Positions 18,900-30,101 are shown, counted from the stretch's first letter. The stretch: 64,000 nucleotides of DNA from CAJXJP01 sp963926055 (GCA_963926055.1 CAWUVK010000007.1:62001-126000), one strand, 5' to 3'. Notes: generated from the letters alone by a model not told the origin. Program-made: numbers and translations.

Positions 18900-19367
18900 T
18901 TATGGATGTACTTTACAACATTTTATTGATCACATTGTAGTGGAATCTGAATTAGATGATCATCATTTTACATAGAGTGAATTTACTCAATTTAATTGAC
19001 ATGTTCCATTTGGATCACTATTTCATATACAAGAATGTGTAACCAATGCATATCAACTATCACAAGTTAGAGTTGTATTGTCATTATATTGATAACGCGC
19101 TGATTTAAAGTTACAATCATTCCAATCAATACTTCCACTTGTATTTCAAGAATTTGCAGACACAGTTGCGTCTACATATGATTTTGTAACTAAATCGTCA
19201 GAATTTGTATCAGTATTACTAATTTTATTTACGATTTGGTTCCAACTGTCAGCTGTTAAAGGATCTCCAGAAGAAACCGTAGAAATAGCAGCGTAAGCTG
19301 AACCGATCACAGCAATTGTAATAATTGCTATTGTACTATTTATTAAGATTTTTTTTAGTATTTTCAT
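18900..19367 (-). CDS. Secreted Cys-rich protein, paralogue A
   Basis: 155 residues with a signal peptide (MKILKKILINSTIAIITIAV then GSAYA). The mature part begins with GDPLTADSWNQIVNK, shared almost exactly with the next gene, then KSYVDATVSANS and a Cys-containing variable domain (CNFKSARYQYN, LTCDSGYALVTHSC, SIKCCKVHP). The opening motif resembles those of pilus-tip or tail-fibre-like surface proteins in CPR bacteria. Function is probably surface display or adhesion; this is inference. Confidence 0.8.
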
Positions 19368-19390
19368 TTTATTTTTTTATTTTTATTTTT

Positions 19391-19855
19391 TTAATCATCA
19401 CAACATATTATTGATGCGGAATATTTTGAAGCATAATAACCAGAATTACCTCCTCAAGTTCATTTAATTTCAGTAGTAGTTAAAGAAGTAGTTACACAAT
19501 TGGTATCAAATAATTGTACATTACTACCTCAACTAGGATTAGAGCAAGAGGTACTATGAGAACGTATAGATTTTCCTGCTGAACAAGTAAGTGTTACGGT
19601 AGAGTATGAGTTAGAATTTTTAGCTTCACAATTACTCCATCCACCACCAGAATTTGCAGACACAGTTGCGTCTACATATTGTTTTACAGAATTTTCTCAA
19701 ATTCCATCGAATTTATTTACGATTTGGTTCCAGCTATCAGCTGTTAAAGGATCTCCAGAAGAAACCGTAGAAATCGCAGCGTAGGCTGAACCGATTATTC
19801 AAACAGCAAGCATCAAAGATGCTGTATTTTTAAGAGTTTGTTTTATAAAAGTCAT
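19391..19855 (-). CDS. Secreted Cys-rich protein, paralogue B
   Basis: 154 residues, a paralogue of the gene 23 bp downstream. The signal peptide (ASLMLAVGIIGSAYA) and the first 70 residues, including GDPLTADSWNQIVNK and QYVDATVSANSG, are nearly the same even at the DNA level; the C-terminal domain differs but keeps a Cys pattern ending in ICCDD. This pattern suggests a conserved export/assembly part joined to an exchangeable display domain. The cluster order is pilin, B, A, signal peptidase. Confidence 0.8.
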
Positions 19856-19874
19856 TTTTTATTATTAGAAAATA

Positions 19875-20747
19875 TTATTGAAAGTCACAACTTCAAAAAT
19901 TTGAAGAATTAAATACACATCATACTCCAGAACTATTTCATCAAAATTGAGAAATACTCCCATCTTTGTTTCCTGTAATTATTTGTGCAAAATCGTTGAG
20001 TCATTGATTATTTTTAATATTGAGCAAGTATTCATATTCATCTTCAATTACTCAACCAGAATAAGTATCTTGTAAAGCTTTTCAAAAATCACTAAAATTA
20101 TCTTGAATATTATCTAAAGTAATATCTTCTCAAGACAAATTTTGTAATTTTATTACTTCAAATTCTATAGATTTTGAATTAATATCAAAGACTATTGGAT
20201 TAGAAACATCACTTCCTGAAGCGAATAAGCTAGGCGTTGCATAATATTTATTATCACTTCATAAAACAAAATGTTTATTATAATTTCCACTTACTTTTGG
20301 GAAATCTGTTCTTGCATACGTTTTATTTAAAAAATTATTTTTAACATAACTATCCTCTAAATATCACATTATTTGGTATTCTTGATTATTAAGCGTTGTA
20401 GAATATTTAATTAATTCTTGAGTATTTGGATCTTTAGGAATTTGAGAAATACTACGAACTTCATTAATAACGCTTTTATCTATCACTCAATTTTTCCATA
20501 AATTTACAGTTCAAGAATCATTTATAGTGACATTTTGTGCATCACTAGGATCTGGAAATTTATTATTTTTTGTTTGGTAAAAAACTAAAGCTTTTTCCAC
20601 CGTTCTAATATCCGTAACTCTTGCTCAATCACGTGCTGATTGAGTATATCAAGTGAAACTTATAAATCCTACAGTAGCTAAAACAGCTAAAATTGTTATT
20701 ACCACAATAAGTTCGACCAATGTAAATGCATTTTGTGTTTTATTCAT
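19875..20747 (-). CDS. Type IV pilin / pseudopilin
   Basis: 290 residues. The N-terminus NAFTLVELIVVITILAVLAT is the class III prepilin leader and hydrophobic helix, with Glu at position 5 of the mature chain, so it is a substrate for prepilin peptidase and assembles into a pilus or type II-like fibre. The long C-terminal globular part ends in a Cys pair (SGVGCVFNSSNFGSCDF). It is larger than most major pilins. No assembly ATPase or prepilin peptidase gene is in the window. Confidence 0.9.
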
Positions 20748-20777
20748 CTATTATAGTTAGAAAATACAAGTAAATTT

Positions 20778-20806
20778 ATTATAAATATAAATAATGTATA
20801 TGTCAA
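20778..20806 (-). promoter_or_regulatory. Strong promoter of the pilin cluster
   Basis: On the minus strand a perfect TTGACA (20806-20801) and perfect TATAAT (20783-20778) are exactly 17 bp apart, 30 bp before the pilin start. This predicts high expression of the pilin gene and perhaps of the secreted paralogues. Confidence 0.85.
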
Positions 20807-20830
20807 GTTCGTATTTTACAATTAATTATT

Positions 20831-20860
20831 TTGCGAATATATACTCTTATGTGTTATAAT
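20831..20860 (+). promoter_or_regulatory. Promoter of the SulP transporter gene
   Basis: TTGCGA (20831-20836), an 18-bp spacer and TATAAT (20855-20860) stand 29 bp before the transporter start. Confidence 0.7.
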
Positions 20861-20889
20861 TAAGAACAATAAATACCATTAAAAAACTT

Positions 20890-22716
20890 ATGAAAAATAA
20901 AAATATTTCTGTATGAAAAAAATCATGGGATTCATATTTCCCTTTTTTGTCGTGGTGAAAAAAAATGAAAAATCCTCAATCTATTAAATCTGATATTGTA
21001 GCTTGAATAAGTGTAGCATTAGTTTTAATTCCACAATCTATGGCATATGCTACGCTAGCATGACTTCCTTTAGAGGTTGGTTTATATACAGCGCTCGTTC
21101 CTGTTATAATTGCTGCGATGTTTTGATCTTGTTCTCAAATGTCTACCGGACCTATTACTATTATTTCACTTATGAGTGCAGCAGCGCTTGCTCCACTCGC
21201 AGATATTTGAACACAACAATATATATTTTTGGCTTCTGTTTTAGCTTTTTCTACAGGTATATTTTATTTGATTTTGAGTTTTTTAAAATTATGAATGATA
21301 GTAGATTTTCTCTCTCATCCTGTGATTTTATGATTTACAAATTGAGTGTGTATTTTGACTATATTATCACAAATATGAAAAATATTTTGAGTTTCAATAG
21401 ATAAGTGAGATAATTTTTTTGAGTATATGTTAAATATTATTTTTGCTATTTTTTGAAGCTTTCATTTTCCGACATTAATAGTTTGATTATCTAGTATTTT
21501 AGTATTACTATTTTTAGCAAAATATTTTCCTAAATTACCTAAAGTATTGATATTACTGATTGTTTGTATTTGATCTTCGTATTATTTTTGATACGAACAA
21601 AATTTTGGCTGAGCAATTGTACACCAAATTCCTAATCATTTGCCGGAATTTTGATTTTGATTTTTAACACAATGAGCTACTCAATTATCTATAGATCAGC
21701 TATGAAAAATTATTTTATATTCTATGATTATTGGGCTTATTGCATTTACTCAAACGATTTGAGTTGCTAAATTTGTTTGATATAAAACAAAGCAAAAAAT
21801 ATCTGCAAATCGAGAGTTAATATGACAATGATTAGCAAATATTTCATCAAGTTTATTTGGTTGATATGGTGTAGCAGGATCGTTTTCAAAGACAGCAGTA
21901 AATATGAGAAATGGAGCTCAAACTGGCCTTTCGAGTGTAATAACTGGATTATGAGTAATCATTACTCTATTATTTCTCACTCCCCTTTTATATCATCTTC
22001 CGATTGCGAGTTTATCAGCTGTTATTATTGTTGCAGTGATTTGATTAATAAAATTTCAACCAATTATAGATGCATGGAAAGTTGAAAAACATGATGCTAT
22101 TGTTGCTATCGGAACATTTATTTTAACTCTTGTTTTATCACCAAATTTAGAAAGAGCGATTTTGATTTGAGTCGTAGTTTCGCTTGCATTATATATTTAC
22201 AGAACTATGCGTCCAAAAATAGTCGAAGTTTCCATGTATAAAGATTGAGAATATAGGGATTGTGAATTATTTGGATTAAAGACAAGTAAATGTGTGAGTA
22301 TTGTGAGAATAGATGGAGATATTTATTTTGCCAATAGTGGATATTTTGAAGATGAAATTTTGAATTTAGTTGCAGAAAAATCAAAATTATCAGCAATAGT
22401 TTTTGATTTTGAATGGATGAATAACATTGATTCTTCTTGAGTTCAAATGCTTAAAAACCTGACATTTCGACTCAAATCTATGGAAATAAAGCTCTATATC
22501 ACAAATATGAGAGTAAAAGTTTACCAAAAATTGGAAAAAATATGATTTGTTGAAGAATTTTGAAAATCACATTTTTATAATGAAATAAATGCTGCTGTTG
22601 AAGATGTCATTAAAAAGTTTTGAAAAAAATCCGACGTTAAAATGCTTCTAGAATATAAAAAAGATAAACATAAACATCCGCAGTTAAATAAAAAAATAAG
22701 AAAAAATTATGTATAA
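20890..22716 (+). CDS. SulP/SLC26 anion transporter with STAS domain
   Basis: A 608-residue membrane protein. The SulP signature is clear at the front: DIVAGISVALVLIPQSMAYATLAGLP, then GLYTALVP and GSCSQMSTGPITII. About a dozen membrane segments follow, with NISSSLFGGYGVAGSFSKTAVN, typical of the family. The cytoplasmic C-terminus holds a STAS domain (about 450-570; GDIYFANSGYFEDEI, WMNNIDSSGVQML). It would carry sulfate, bicarbonate or another anion. Nearly half of its glycines are TGA; without recoding it would be broken into dozens of pieces. Confidence 0.93.
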
Positions 22717-22723
22717 TTATTAA

Positions 22724-22767
22724 TAAAATAAAAGCTGTGTAATAACTACACAGCTTTTATTTTATTT
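22724..22767. terminator. Bidirectional terminator
   Basis: AAAATAAAAGCTGTGTA and its complement form a 17-bp stem. The minus-strand gene's TAG stop (22746-22748) lies near the loop. Confidence 0.85.
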
Positions 22768-23951
22768 GGAAATGTTTTTGATAAATTTTTATAAAAAATT
22801 CAATAGACCAGAGGAATAATTTTTTCATTATAAAGTCTTTCAAATTCTTGATTTCTTCTTTGAATTTCTGCTTGCGATATTGTTAGAAATTTCTCGAGTT
22901 CATCTTTATTTTGAAGTTTATCACCTGTATACATTAGTAATCCTGTTTTTTCTCAAAAATAAGATGTGAGCCAATTGTGATTGTATCTATTTTCTGTGTC
23001 GTTATTTATCACAGTAAGTTTTCCTGCATGCATTGGTTCAGCAATATTGTGACTTCATAATACAAAACTTCCTTTTACTTTATCTGCATAATATGCAGAA
23101 TTTAAGTATCACATACTATTGAGTAAAGTATTACTTTTTGACAATTCTAATGGATTACTATTTATTTCCATTTTTGGCATTTTTATAACATCCAGTTCGT
23201 CTGGAGTATCAAATGGAATCACAAATGTACTTCATCCTAAAAAAATATCTTTTTGATTATTTTCAAAAATAGCATTTATTTCTTGTACTTTTTTTGGATC
23301 TGGTTGTGTTTTAAAAAGTTTAAATAAACAAGAGTTTAAGTGTCCATTTCATAATATATCAATAAATCCAACACTATCGGCTGAAATTTGATTATATCCT
23401 AAATTTTCACGCATTTCTTCCATATCTCAAAATATCACTTCGCTTTGAGGTAAAAATTCTTCCAATTTTGATTTAAAATATCATTGAGCTACATCTGTGC
23501 TCGACATGTTTGGAATAGTGATTTTATCAATTTTTCCATGTGTATATTTTTCAAAATCACTTTGAGACATTGAAATTTTATTTATTAGCACTTCAATTAA
23601 ATCACTTCAAGGCTCTATATTATCCAAATCTAACAGATTGATAATTTCTGGATTTGTTCTTAAAATATTTTTATTATAAATCCCCTCGAGAAAATATTTT
23701 TGAAAATTTTCTATACTCATATCAGGGTATTTTTTAAACACTGATTCTAAAGTATCTTGTCTAAATAAATATCATTTTGTAGATTGTTCTATTTCTCTAA
23801 GTAAATCATATGCTTGAGAAATACTTGATAAAACAGATTCTAAATCATATTTTACTCATCCAATAGTGCTAGAAATATCAGGATTTTGAATATTATTTTC
23901 ATCTAAATTTTTAGGTTTTTCAAGTCAATGATTTTGTGAATTTATAGCCAT
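22746..23951 (-). CDS. Putative GT-B glycosyltransferase, WaaA-like C-terminus
   Basis: 401 residues, no signal peptide. The stretch LNSMGYLNSAYYADKVKGSFVLGSHNIAEPMHAGKLTVINN matches in outline the donor-binding region of Kdo transferases (typically ...ADVAFVGGSL...GHNPLEPAA.GKPVI), and STFVIPFDTPDELDVI is compatible with a GT-B fold. The N-terminal half (VLSSISQAYDLLREIEQST, FEKYTHGKIDKITIPNMS) is unlike WaaA and not recognised. A divergent glycosyltransferase is the best guess; these lineages mostly lack LPS, so the acceptor is open. Confidence 0.45.
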
Positions 23952-24082
23952 TAGAATAATTTTGAAAGATAATTATTTTTATTGTAACATATTGTACAAA
24001 AATTTTCCAATAATTGAAATAATTATTTAATATTCTCTTAAGTTTACATTAAGTATAAATATATATAATTATTTTGTTTCAA

Positions 24083-24119
24083 AGGAGGCATATTTTAAAA
24101 TATAATTTTTAAAACTATG
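24083..24119 (+). promoter_or_regulatory. Distant Shine-Dalgarno with palindromic spacer
   Basis: AAAGGAGG (24081-24088) is a perfect ribosome site but lies about 28 bases before the ATG at 24117. The spacer contains the palindrome ATATTTTAAAATAT (24090-24103), which could fold and bring the site to a normal distance. Confidence 0.4.
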
Positions 24120-24578
24120 GAAACATATAAATCATTACATAATCACGATTATTTCGAGTCACAAAGTTACAGAGAGGAAATTTTTAGAAAAATTTTTTGT
24201 GATTTTGAACATTATGTCTGGGATTGAAGTGTAGAATTTTTACAAAAAGTACATGATTTTTGTGAGTATTCAGCACAATTTAGTGATATCGCAGATAAAA
24301 TATATTATGCACAAAATACAAATAATTATGATGAAAATTTATCAAAAAATATTTCTGATTTTATGGAATCGCTTATTCCACATTTATATATAAATACAGA
24401 TTTGAAAAATATTGATACTGAAATATTATTTTCACAAAAAGAAATATCATATATGAGAAAAAAACTTTTAGCATTTGTATATTCACCTCATCCCGAAATT
24501 ATCGAACAAAGAAAAAAAGTAAAAAATAATGCGAATGGAATTGTATTATTTCAAAATTACCAAGAAAAAAGAAGCTAA
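24117..24578 (+). CDS. Uncharacterised cytoplasmic protein
   Basis: 153 residues, acidic and aromatic (begins METYKSLHNHDYFESQSY; later DFEHYVWDGSVEFLQKVHDF), mostly helical by appearance, with a basic tail (EQRKKVKNNANG). One TGA-glycine (WDGSVE). No family is recognised. It has an unusual ribosome site (see the regulatory entry) and ends in a terminator stem that includes its stop codon, so it is a single-gene unit ahead of the tesA operon. Confidence 0.7.
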
Positions 24579-24592
24579 AAGCTTCTTTTTTC
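24562..24592 (+). terminator. Terminator
   Basis: AAAAAAGAAGC-TAAAA-GCTTCTTTTTT: an 11-bp stem whose loop holds the TAA stop of the preceding gene. Confidence 0.85.
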
Positions 24593-24658
24593 TTTAGATA
24601 AATTTAAGTTGTATGTATACTCTTAAAGTATATTACTCTATTGAATGAAATAAAAAAT

Positions 24659-25318
24659 ATGAAAAAAATAATGTTAAGTTTGTTTGTTATAAGTTTTTTA
24701 GCAAGTTGTGGAACTCAGGTTCCTCAAACTGAAATTTCTCAAAACACACAAACTCCACCAATAAATATTTTAGCACTTTGAGATAGTCTTACTGCAGGAT
24801 ATAATCTAGATATTTCTGAATCTTATCCAGCGCAATTAGAAAATAAATTACAAGAAAATAATTATAATTACAAAATTATAAATGCATGAGTAAGTTGAGA
24901 TACAAGCCAAAATTTACTCGATAGAATGGATTTGTATTCTGAAACTCAAGCAGATATATATTTACTTACCATTTGAGGAAATGATGCGTTAAGAAGAATG
25001 AGTGTAAAAGACTTGAAACAAAATATTCAAGCAATTATTCAAAATATTAAAATACAAAATCCAGATGCAAAAATAGTATTATCTGGGATGCAAATTCCTA
25101 TAAATTACTGATTGAGTTACGCAAAAAATTTCAAAGAAATTTATAAAACATTAGCTGAAAAAAATAATATATATTTTTATGAATTTTTTCTCGAAGATGT
25201 CGCTCAAGAATCAGATCTAAATCTTTCTGATGGAATTCACCCGAATGCAAAATGATACAAAATAATTGCAGAAAATTTATATAATTTTCTCGAAAATGAA
25301 AAAATAATTTTAAAATAA
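24659..25318 (+). CDS. tesA: TesA-like SGNH lysophospholipase/esterase lipoprotein
   Basis: 219 residues. The N-terminus MKKIMLSLFVISFLASCGTQ is a lipoprotein signal with lipobox LASC. The SGNH hydrolase blocks follow: LALGDSLTAGYN (catalytic Ser; its Gly is TGA), NAGVSGDTSQNLLDR, LTIGGNDALR and LSDGIHPNAKGY (Asp and His). It fits TesA/arylesterase, which cleaves acyl thioesters or lysophospholipids outside the inner membrane. It leads a three-gene operon with YbbA- and YbbP-like proteins, the same set and order as tesA-ybbA-ybbP in other bacteria. Confidence 0.92.
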
Positions 25319-25322
25319 AACA

Positions 25323-25985
25323 ATGATACAATTAAAAAATATTACAAAAAGTTTTTCAAAATCAGATTCAAAAAATATTTTATACGAAAATATGGATTTT
25401 GAAGTAAAAAGCTGAGAATTTATAGCAATAGTATGAAGAAGTGGTTCTGGTAAATCAACCATTTTAAATTTAATTTCTGGTTTATTATCCCCAGATAGTG
25501 GAAAAATATGTATTGATAATCAAGAAATTACAAAACTTTCTCAAGATGAAATGACAAAAACAAGAGGAAAAAATATGAGTTTCATTTTTCAACAATTTCA
25601 TTTAATTCCAAATTTAACGGTGAGTGAAAATATTACTTTACCAATTGAAATAAATAAAATTCAACCAGCTTTTTCTACTGATCAAATACTCAAAAAAGTT
25701 TGATTAAGCGAAAAATCAGAAAGTTATCCGTATGAACTTTCATGATGAGAACAACAAAGAGTTGCCGTGGCAAGAGCATTTGCAGCGCAAACAAGTATTT
25801 TATTAGCTGATGAACCAACAGGAAATTTAGACGAAAAAAATGCTAAAAATGTTATGGATATTTTATTGCAACTGCATAAAGAAACCCAAAATACTATTGT
25901 GTTAATTACTCATGACATGCAAGTAGCGCAATATGCAGACAAAATTTATACGCTCGAAGATAAACAATTAATCCTCAAAAAATAA
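25323..25985 (+). CDS. ybbA: YbbA/LolD-like ABC transporter ATPase
   Basis: A 220-residue ATPase of the MacB/LolD/FtsE class that powers FtsX-fold permeases. Walker A is VGRSGSGKST (36-45; the first Gly is TGA), Q-loop FIFQQFHLIPNLTV, signature ELSGGEQQRVAVARA (both Gly are TGA), Walker B LLADEPTGNLD, and the switch His in LITHDM. It begins five bases after the hydrolase stop and is two bases from the permease gene. Its partner is therefore the YbbP-like permease. Confidence 0.95.
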
Positions 25986-25986
25986 T

Positions 25987-28365
25987 ATGTATTCAAAACT
26001 GTTAAAAAATTTTATATTTAAAAATTTCTCACTATTTTTGTTTTTATTTTTTGCTATTTTTATTTCTCTTTTTTGATTTATTTTTACTGACTCGTTAAGT
26101 AAAAATTTCCTAGCAGAAATACAAAAAGATTCAAAAAAATCTCTTGGTTGAGATATTACGATAACTTTGCAAAGCGATAATCAAAAAGAAGTCGAAGAAT
26201 TTTTCCAAGAAAATATTTCTCCTCAAGCAAAAATAGCGAAAATTTTTAATATCAGAAGTAGTGCAAAAATAGAAGATGAAATTATTTCTGCAAATATTTT
26301 ATTTTATTCACAACTCTACCCTTTTTATGATTCGCTTGAGATTGAAACGAAAAATGATGAATGAAAAATAATTATTTCTGATGATTTGTATAATAGAATT
26401 TCAGAAGAAAAAAATCTACAAATTTTTGATAAAGATCAAGAAATTTATGGAACCTATAAAATATTACCTTCACAAATAGATTCATTTTTATCGAGTGAAA
26501 ATATTTTTATTCCAATGGAATATTTTGCTGAAATTATTCCAAATCAACAGTCGTTATTTTTAGAAAAAAAATATTTTGTACAAACTCCAGAAAATATTTT
26601 TCAAAGTACCAATGATATATTAGAAAATCAAGAAAAAAATCTCCAAATTAGAGTCAGAGATTATGTTTCAGGAGGAGAAAGATTTGAAGATATTGTTAAA
26701 AATATCGTGAGTTATATAAATGCCAGCGTGCTTTTTGCTCTGCTTCTCACGAGTGTAATTATTTATTTATCGATGCGAGGATTTTTTATAAAACAGAGAA
26801 AAGATCTCGCAATTTTAAGAGTTTTATGATTTCAAAATAAACAATTTATTTGATTTTTTAGTCTTATATTTGGAATTATTTTCCTCACAGCTGGAATTTT
26901 GAGTTGGGTTTTAGTAGAAATAGGATTTTTATTTTTACAAACTATCGAAGAAACACAATGATTTACATTGCAAATAAGTAGTATTTACGAAGCTATATTT
27001 ATTGCATTGAGTTTATGAATTATCTGACTTGGATGGCCAATATATCAATTTATTTCTCAAAATCCTTTAAGTGGATTTAAAGAAAATTTTTTCTCAGGAA
27101 GTTCAAAATTACAAAAAATAATATTATTTATTATTTGTAATAGTGCCGTATTTTTATTTGCATTATTGCTCGATTATTCTTTATTTCAAGCTTTTATAAT
27201 AACTTTATGAATTTCAGTATTTTTATGAATATTTACTTTTATTACGAAGTGAATTAATATTTGAATTTTTAAAATATATTCACAAAAAAAGTCGAAAAAT
27301 TTTGAAATATTTGATGCGTTGAGAAATACTTTAAAACCGGGAAATTTAACTTTTTTACTCAATATAAGTTTTTTTGTCATATTTTTTGTATGATTTGCTA
27401 TATTTTTACTGTTTTGAAATTTTTATAATAGATTACAAGTAAATTTATGATCAGATAATAACTTATTTGTTCTCAATATCGATCAAAAAGTATACGATCA
27501 AATAGATGAAAATTATAAAGATGAAACCTATTCAACCTTTCGAGGGAGAATAAGTGAAATAAATGGACGATCTTTACAAGAATTTTTATGAGATAATCCA
27601 ACTAGAAGATTTTCGAGAGAATTTAATATTACCGATAATTTACTCAAAAATATTGATATTGAAAAATGACAAAAAATTCAATCTGGAAGTGTATCAGTGG
27701 ATAAAAATTTTTCTGAAGAATTATGAGTTAAAATTTGAGATCAAATTACATTTCAAATATTTGGTTTAGAAAAAACACTCGAAGTAATAAATATTCGTCA
27801 ATCCCAAGATTATGCAATAACTCCATTTTTTTATTTTCAAGTTTTTCCACAAGATTTTGAAAAATTTCCGAAACAATATTTCTTATCAACTCAAGTAGAA
27901 AGTGATAAAATCCCAGAAGTGAAACAATACTTTTTTGATCTTTCTAATGGAAGTACTCAGTTTATAGAAGTTGAAAAAATATTAGCAGAAGTAAAAGAAA
28001 TTTCTTTAAAAGTACTTGGAATTATTCAAATTTTATTTCTCTATTTAGTAATTTTTTGTATTTTAAGTATCATTGTAGTCACAAATTTTTATACACTTTT
28101 TGCAAAACAAAAATCAAAACTGTATTATTTACTTGGTTCTACACAAAAACAAAATCATAAAAGAGAATTTTTTGAATATTTTTATTTAGGAATATTTATG
28201 TTTGTTTTAGCTATTTTAATAGCAACTATGAGTATAAAATATTTCTTATGAATCAATGATTTTATTATTTTTGATTGGAATATTTGGACAAAATATATAA
28301 TTATTTTTATAATAATATTTTTGATTCTGATGGTATGAATCTGGAAATTTATACAAAAAAAATAA
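25987..28365 (+). CDS. ybbP: YbbP-like FtsX-domain ABC permease
   Basis: A 792-residue permease with two FtsX domains. There is an N-terminal membrane helix (FSLFLFLFFAIFISLFGFIF), a first extracytoplasmic domain (about 40-240), three helices starting NASVLFALLLTSVIIYLSM with the RKDLAILRVLGFQNKQF coupling region, a middle pair, then a second outside domain and a final three-helix set with FAKQKSKLYYLLGSTQKQN. This is the YbbP architecture, not that of LolC/E or MacB. With the lipoprotein hydrolase it probably extracts or remodels membrane lipids. Dozens of TGA-glycines. Confidence 0.92.
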
Positions 28366-28390
28366 TCCCTCAGGGATTATTTTTTTTGTT
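28355..28390. terminator. Bidirectional terminator with both stops inside
   Basis: AAAAAAAATAATCCCT and its complement form a 16-bp stem. The permease stop (28363-28365) is in one arm and the AI-2E permease stop (28377-28379) in the other, so the two convergent genes are separated by 11 bases. Confidence 0.85.
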
Positions 28391-29408
28391 CTATTTCTCC
28401 ATCTTTGGAAAATAAAATGGCAAATGGTTTAGTTGGTTCAAATTTTCAAAGTACAATCGTGATTACGGCCATGATTGGAACCGATAAAAATGCACCGATT
28501 ATACCCCATAAACTGGACCAAAATAATAATGATAAAATAATTATCGTAGAAGAAAGATTTAATCTTTTTCCCATTATTTTTGGTTCAAGAAAATTTCATG
28601 AAATCATTTGAGGAATTAATAAACAAACGAGTAAAAATACAGAAGTATAATTACTATCAAATTGAACAAATGAATATAAAAATGGTAAAGCCATTGCTAC
28701 AACTCATCAAACTGTTGGGATAAAATCAAGGAAAAATACGAGTAAAGCGAATAAAAGTGCATATTCAACTCAAAATAATAACATCACGATATAACTCATC
28801 GAAGCATTAAGAAATGCTATGAAAAATTTTGATAATATAAACATATTTATATCTTCGTAAATTTTTTGAGAAATAATACGGAATTTTTGTCTCCCAGAAT
28901 TATCTAATATTTTTCTTATTTTTTTGAGAAATAATTTTCTCTCTAAAAATAAAAATATTGCTAAAATTCAAACGGTCATCAATCATCCAAAAAATCATGT
29001 GACAATATTGAGAATAAAAGTTCCTGTTTTTTTAATATCTATTTGTTGAGAAATTTCTTGAAAACTTATTTCTTGAATATTTCCTACATATGGTCAAACC
29101 AGTTGCGTTACTTTTTCAAATCATTGTGTAATTTTATCTGTATTTTGTGAAAAAGATTCTAATTCTACAGAAATAATATAACTCACTCCTGCAAAAAATC
29201 ATACAAAAATCCCTATGGAAATGATAAATGAAATAATAGTATTTTTAGAATATTTAAAGAAAAAACGAAATATTCCAGAAAATAATATTAATAAAATAAG
29301 TGTCAAAAATACTAAAGATAAAATACTTTTTCAAATATATAATATAAAAAATATCAGACACACTACGATAATCCAAAGTGGAATTAAAATATATTTGTTA
29401 TTATTCAT
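28377..29408 (-). CDS. AI-2E family (PerM/UPF0118) membrane transporter
   Basis: A 343-residue protein of the PF01594 family with about eight membrane helices. Typical parts are the two opening helices (LIPLWIIVVCLIFFILYIG), the long amphipathic middle with GPYVGNIQEISFQEI, then FFLDFIPTVGGVVAMALP, LIPQMISGNFLEPKIMGKRL and the closing WGIIGAFLSVPIMAVITI. Family members export signals, ions or unknown compounds; the substrate cannot be inferred. It is the last of a minus-strand run beginning with the small anchored proteins. Confidence 0.92.
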
Positions 29409-29428
29409 GAAAATTTTTTATTAAAAGA

Positions 29429-29989
29429 TTATTTTTTTTGATTCGCTTTTTGAATTCATACAAATATTATTCAACAAACTGCTAAAAACGCTAAAATAAT
29501 AAAAATCATATTATTTTTTTCATTATTTTCAGGAATAATATCGTCAATTACGTCTTCTTGAGTGTTAGGTATATATTCTCATAATTCATCAATATCATCA
29601 CCTGCATTTTCAAGAGTAGTAGTTCTCGAACACAAGTTTACATAATGTTGATCATTATCACTATCAAACCAAGAATATACAACGTATTCTTCTCATTCTT
29701 GAAAGTTATAACCACATGCTGCAGATGAATCTTGCGTTGTAACAGTAGAATTATTAACATTTCATTTCCAATATCCTGCGATATCAAATTCTACTATATT
29801 TTGTTTTCCAAACTCCGCATCTGGATTTTGAGTAGAAATATTTGTAACCGTTCATTGAAAAACACTATCAGCTTTTTCTAATTCTGCTGTTGGATTTTCA
29901 GGCATCATACAACTACAGGCAAATGTTGTAGAAACGCTATAAAATCACATAATAATACTCATTAAAATAAGACCAGCTAATTTTTTCAT
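29429..29989 (-). CDS. NTR/TIMP-like surface protein with C-terminal anchor
   Basis: 186 residues: signal peptide (LAGLILMSIIMGFYSVSTTFA), then CSCMMPENPTAELEKADSVFQGTVTNI, the start of a netrin/TIMP-like (NTR) domain with the usual N-terminal CxC, a beta-barrel with WKGNVNN and AACGYNFQEGEEYVVYSW, an acidic linker and a C-terminal helix (MIFIILAFLAVCGIIFVG) followed by basic residues. It should sit on the outer face of the cell membrane. Bacterial NTR-like proteins are poorly understood; some relatives inhibit metalloproteases. Confidence 0.75.
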
Positions 29990-30101
29990 AATCTAAAAAT
30001 AAGAAAATAATATATATATAATAATTTTTTTACCATAAATGTAAAATAACTTTATACAAATCATGTAAACGTATAAAATATTTTTTTGTGACAATTTTTC
30101 T

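Noticed and set aside
21003..22085. Plus-strand ORFs of 133 and 87 codons inside the SulP gene
   Set aside because: They are in other frames of a clear SulP gene and have no family resemblance.
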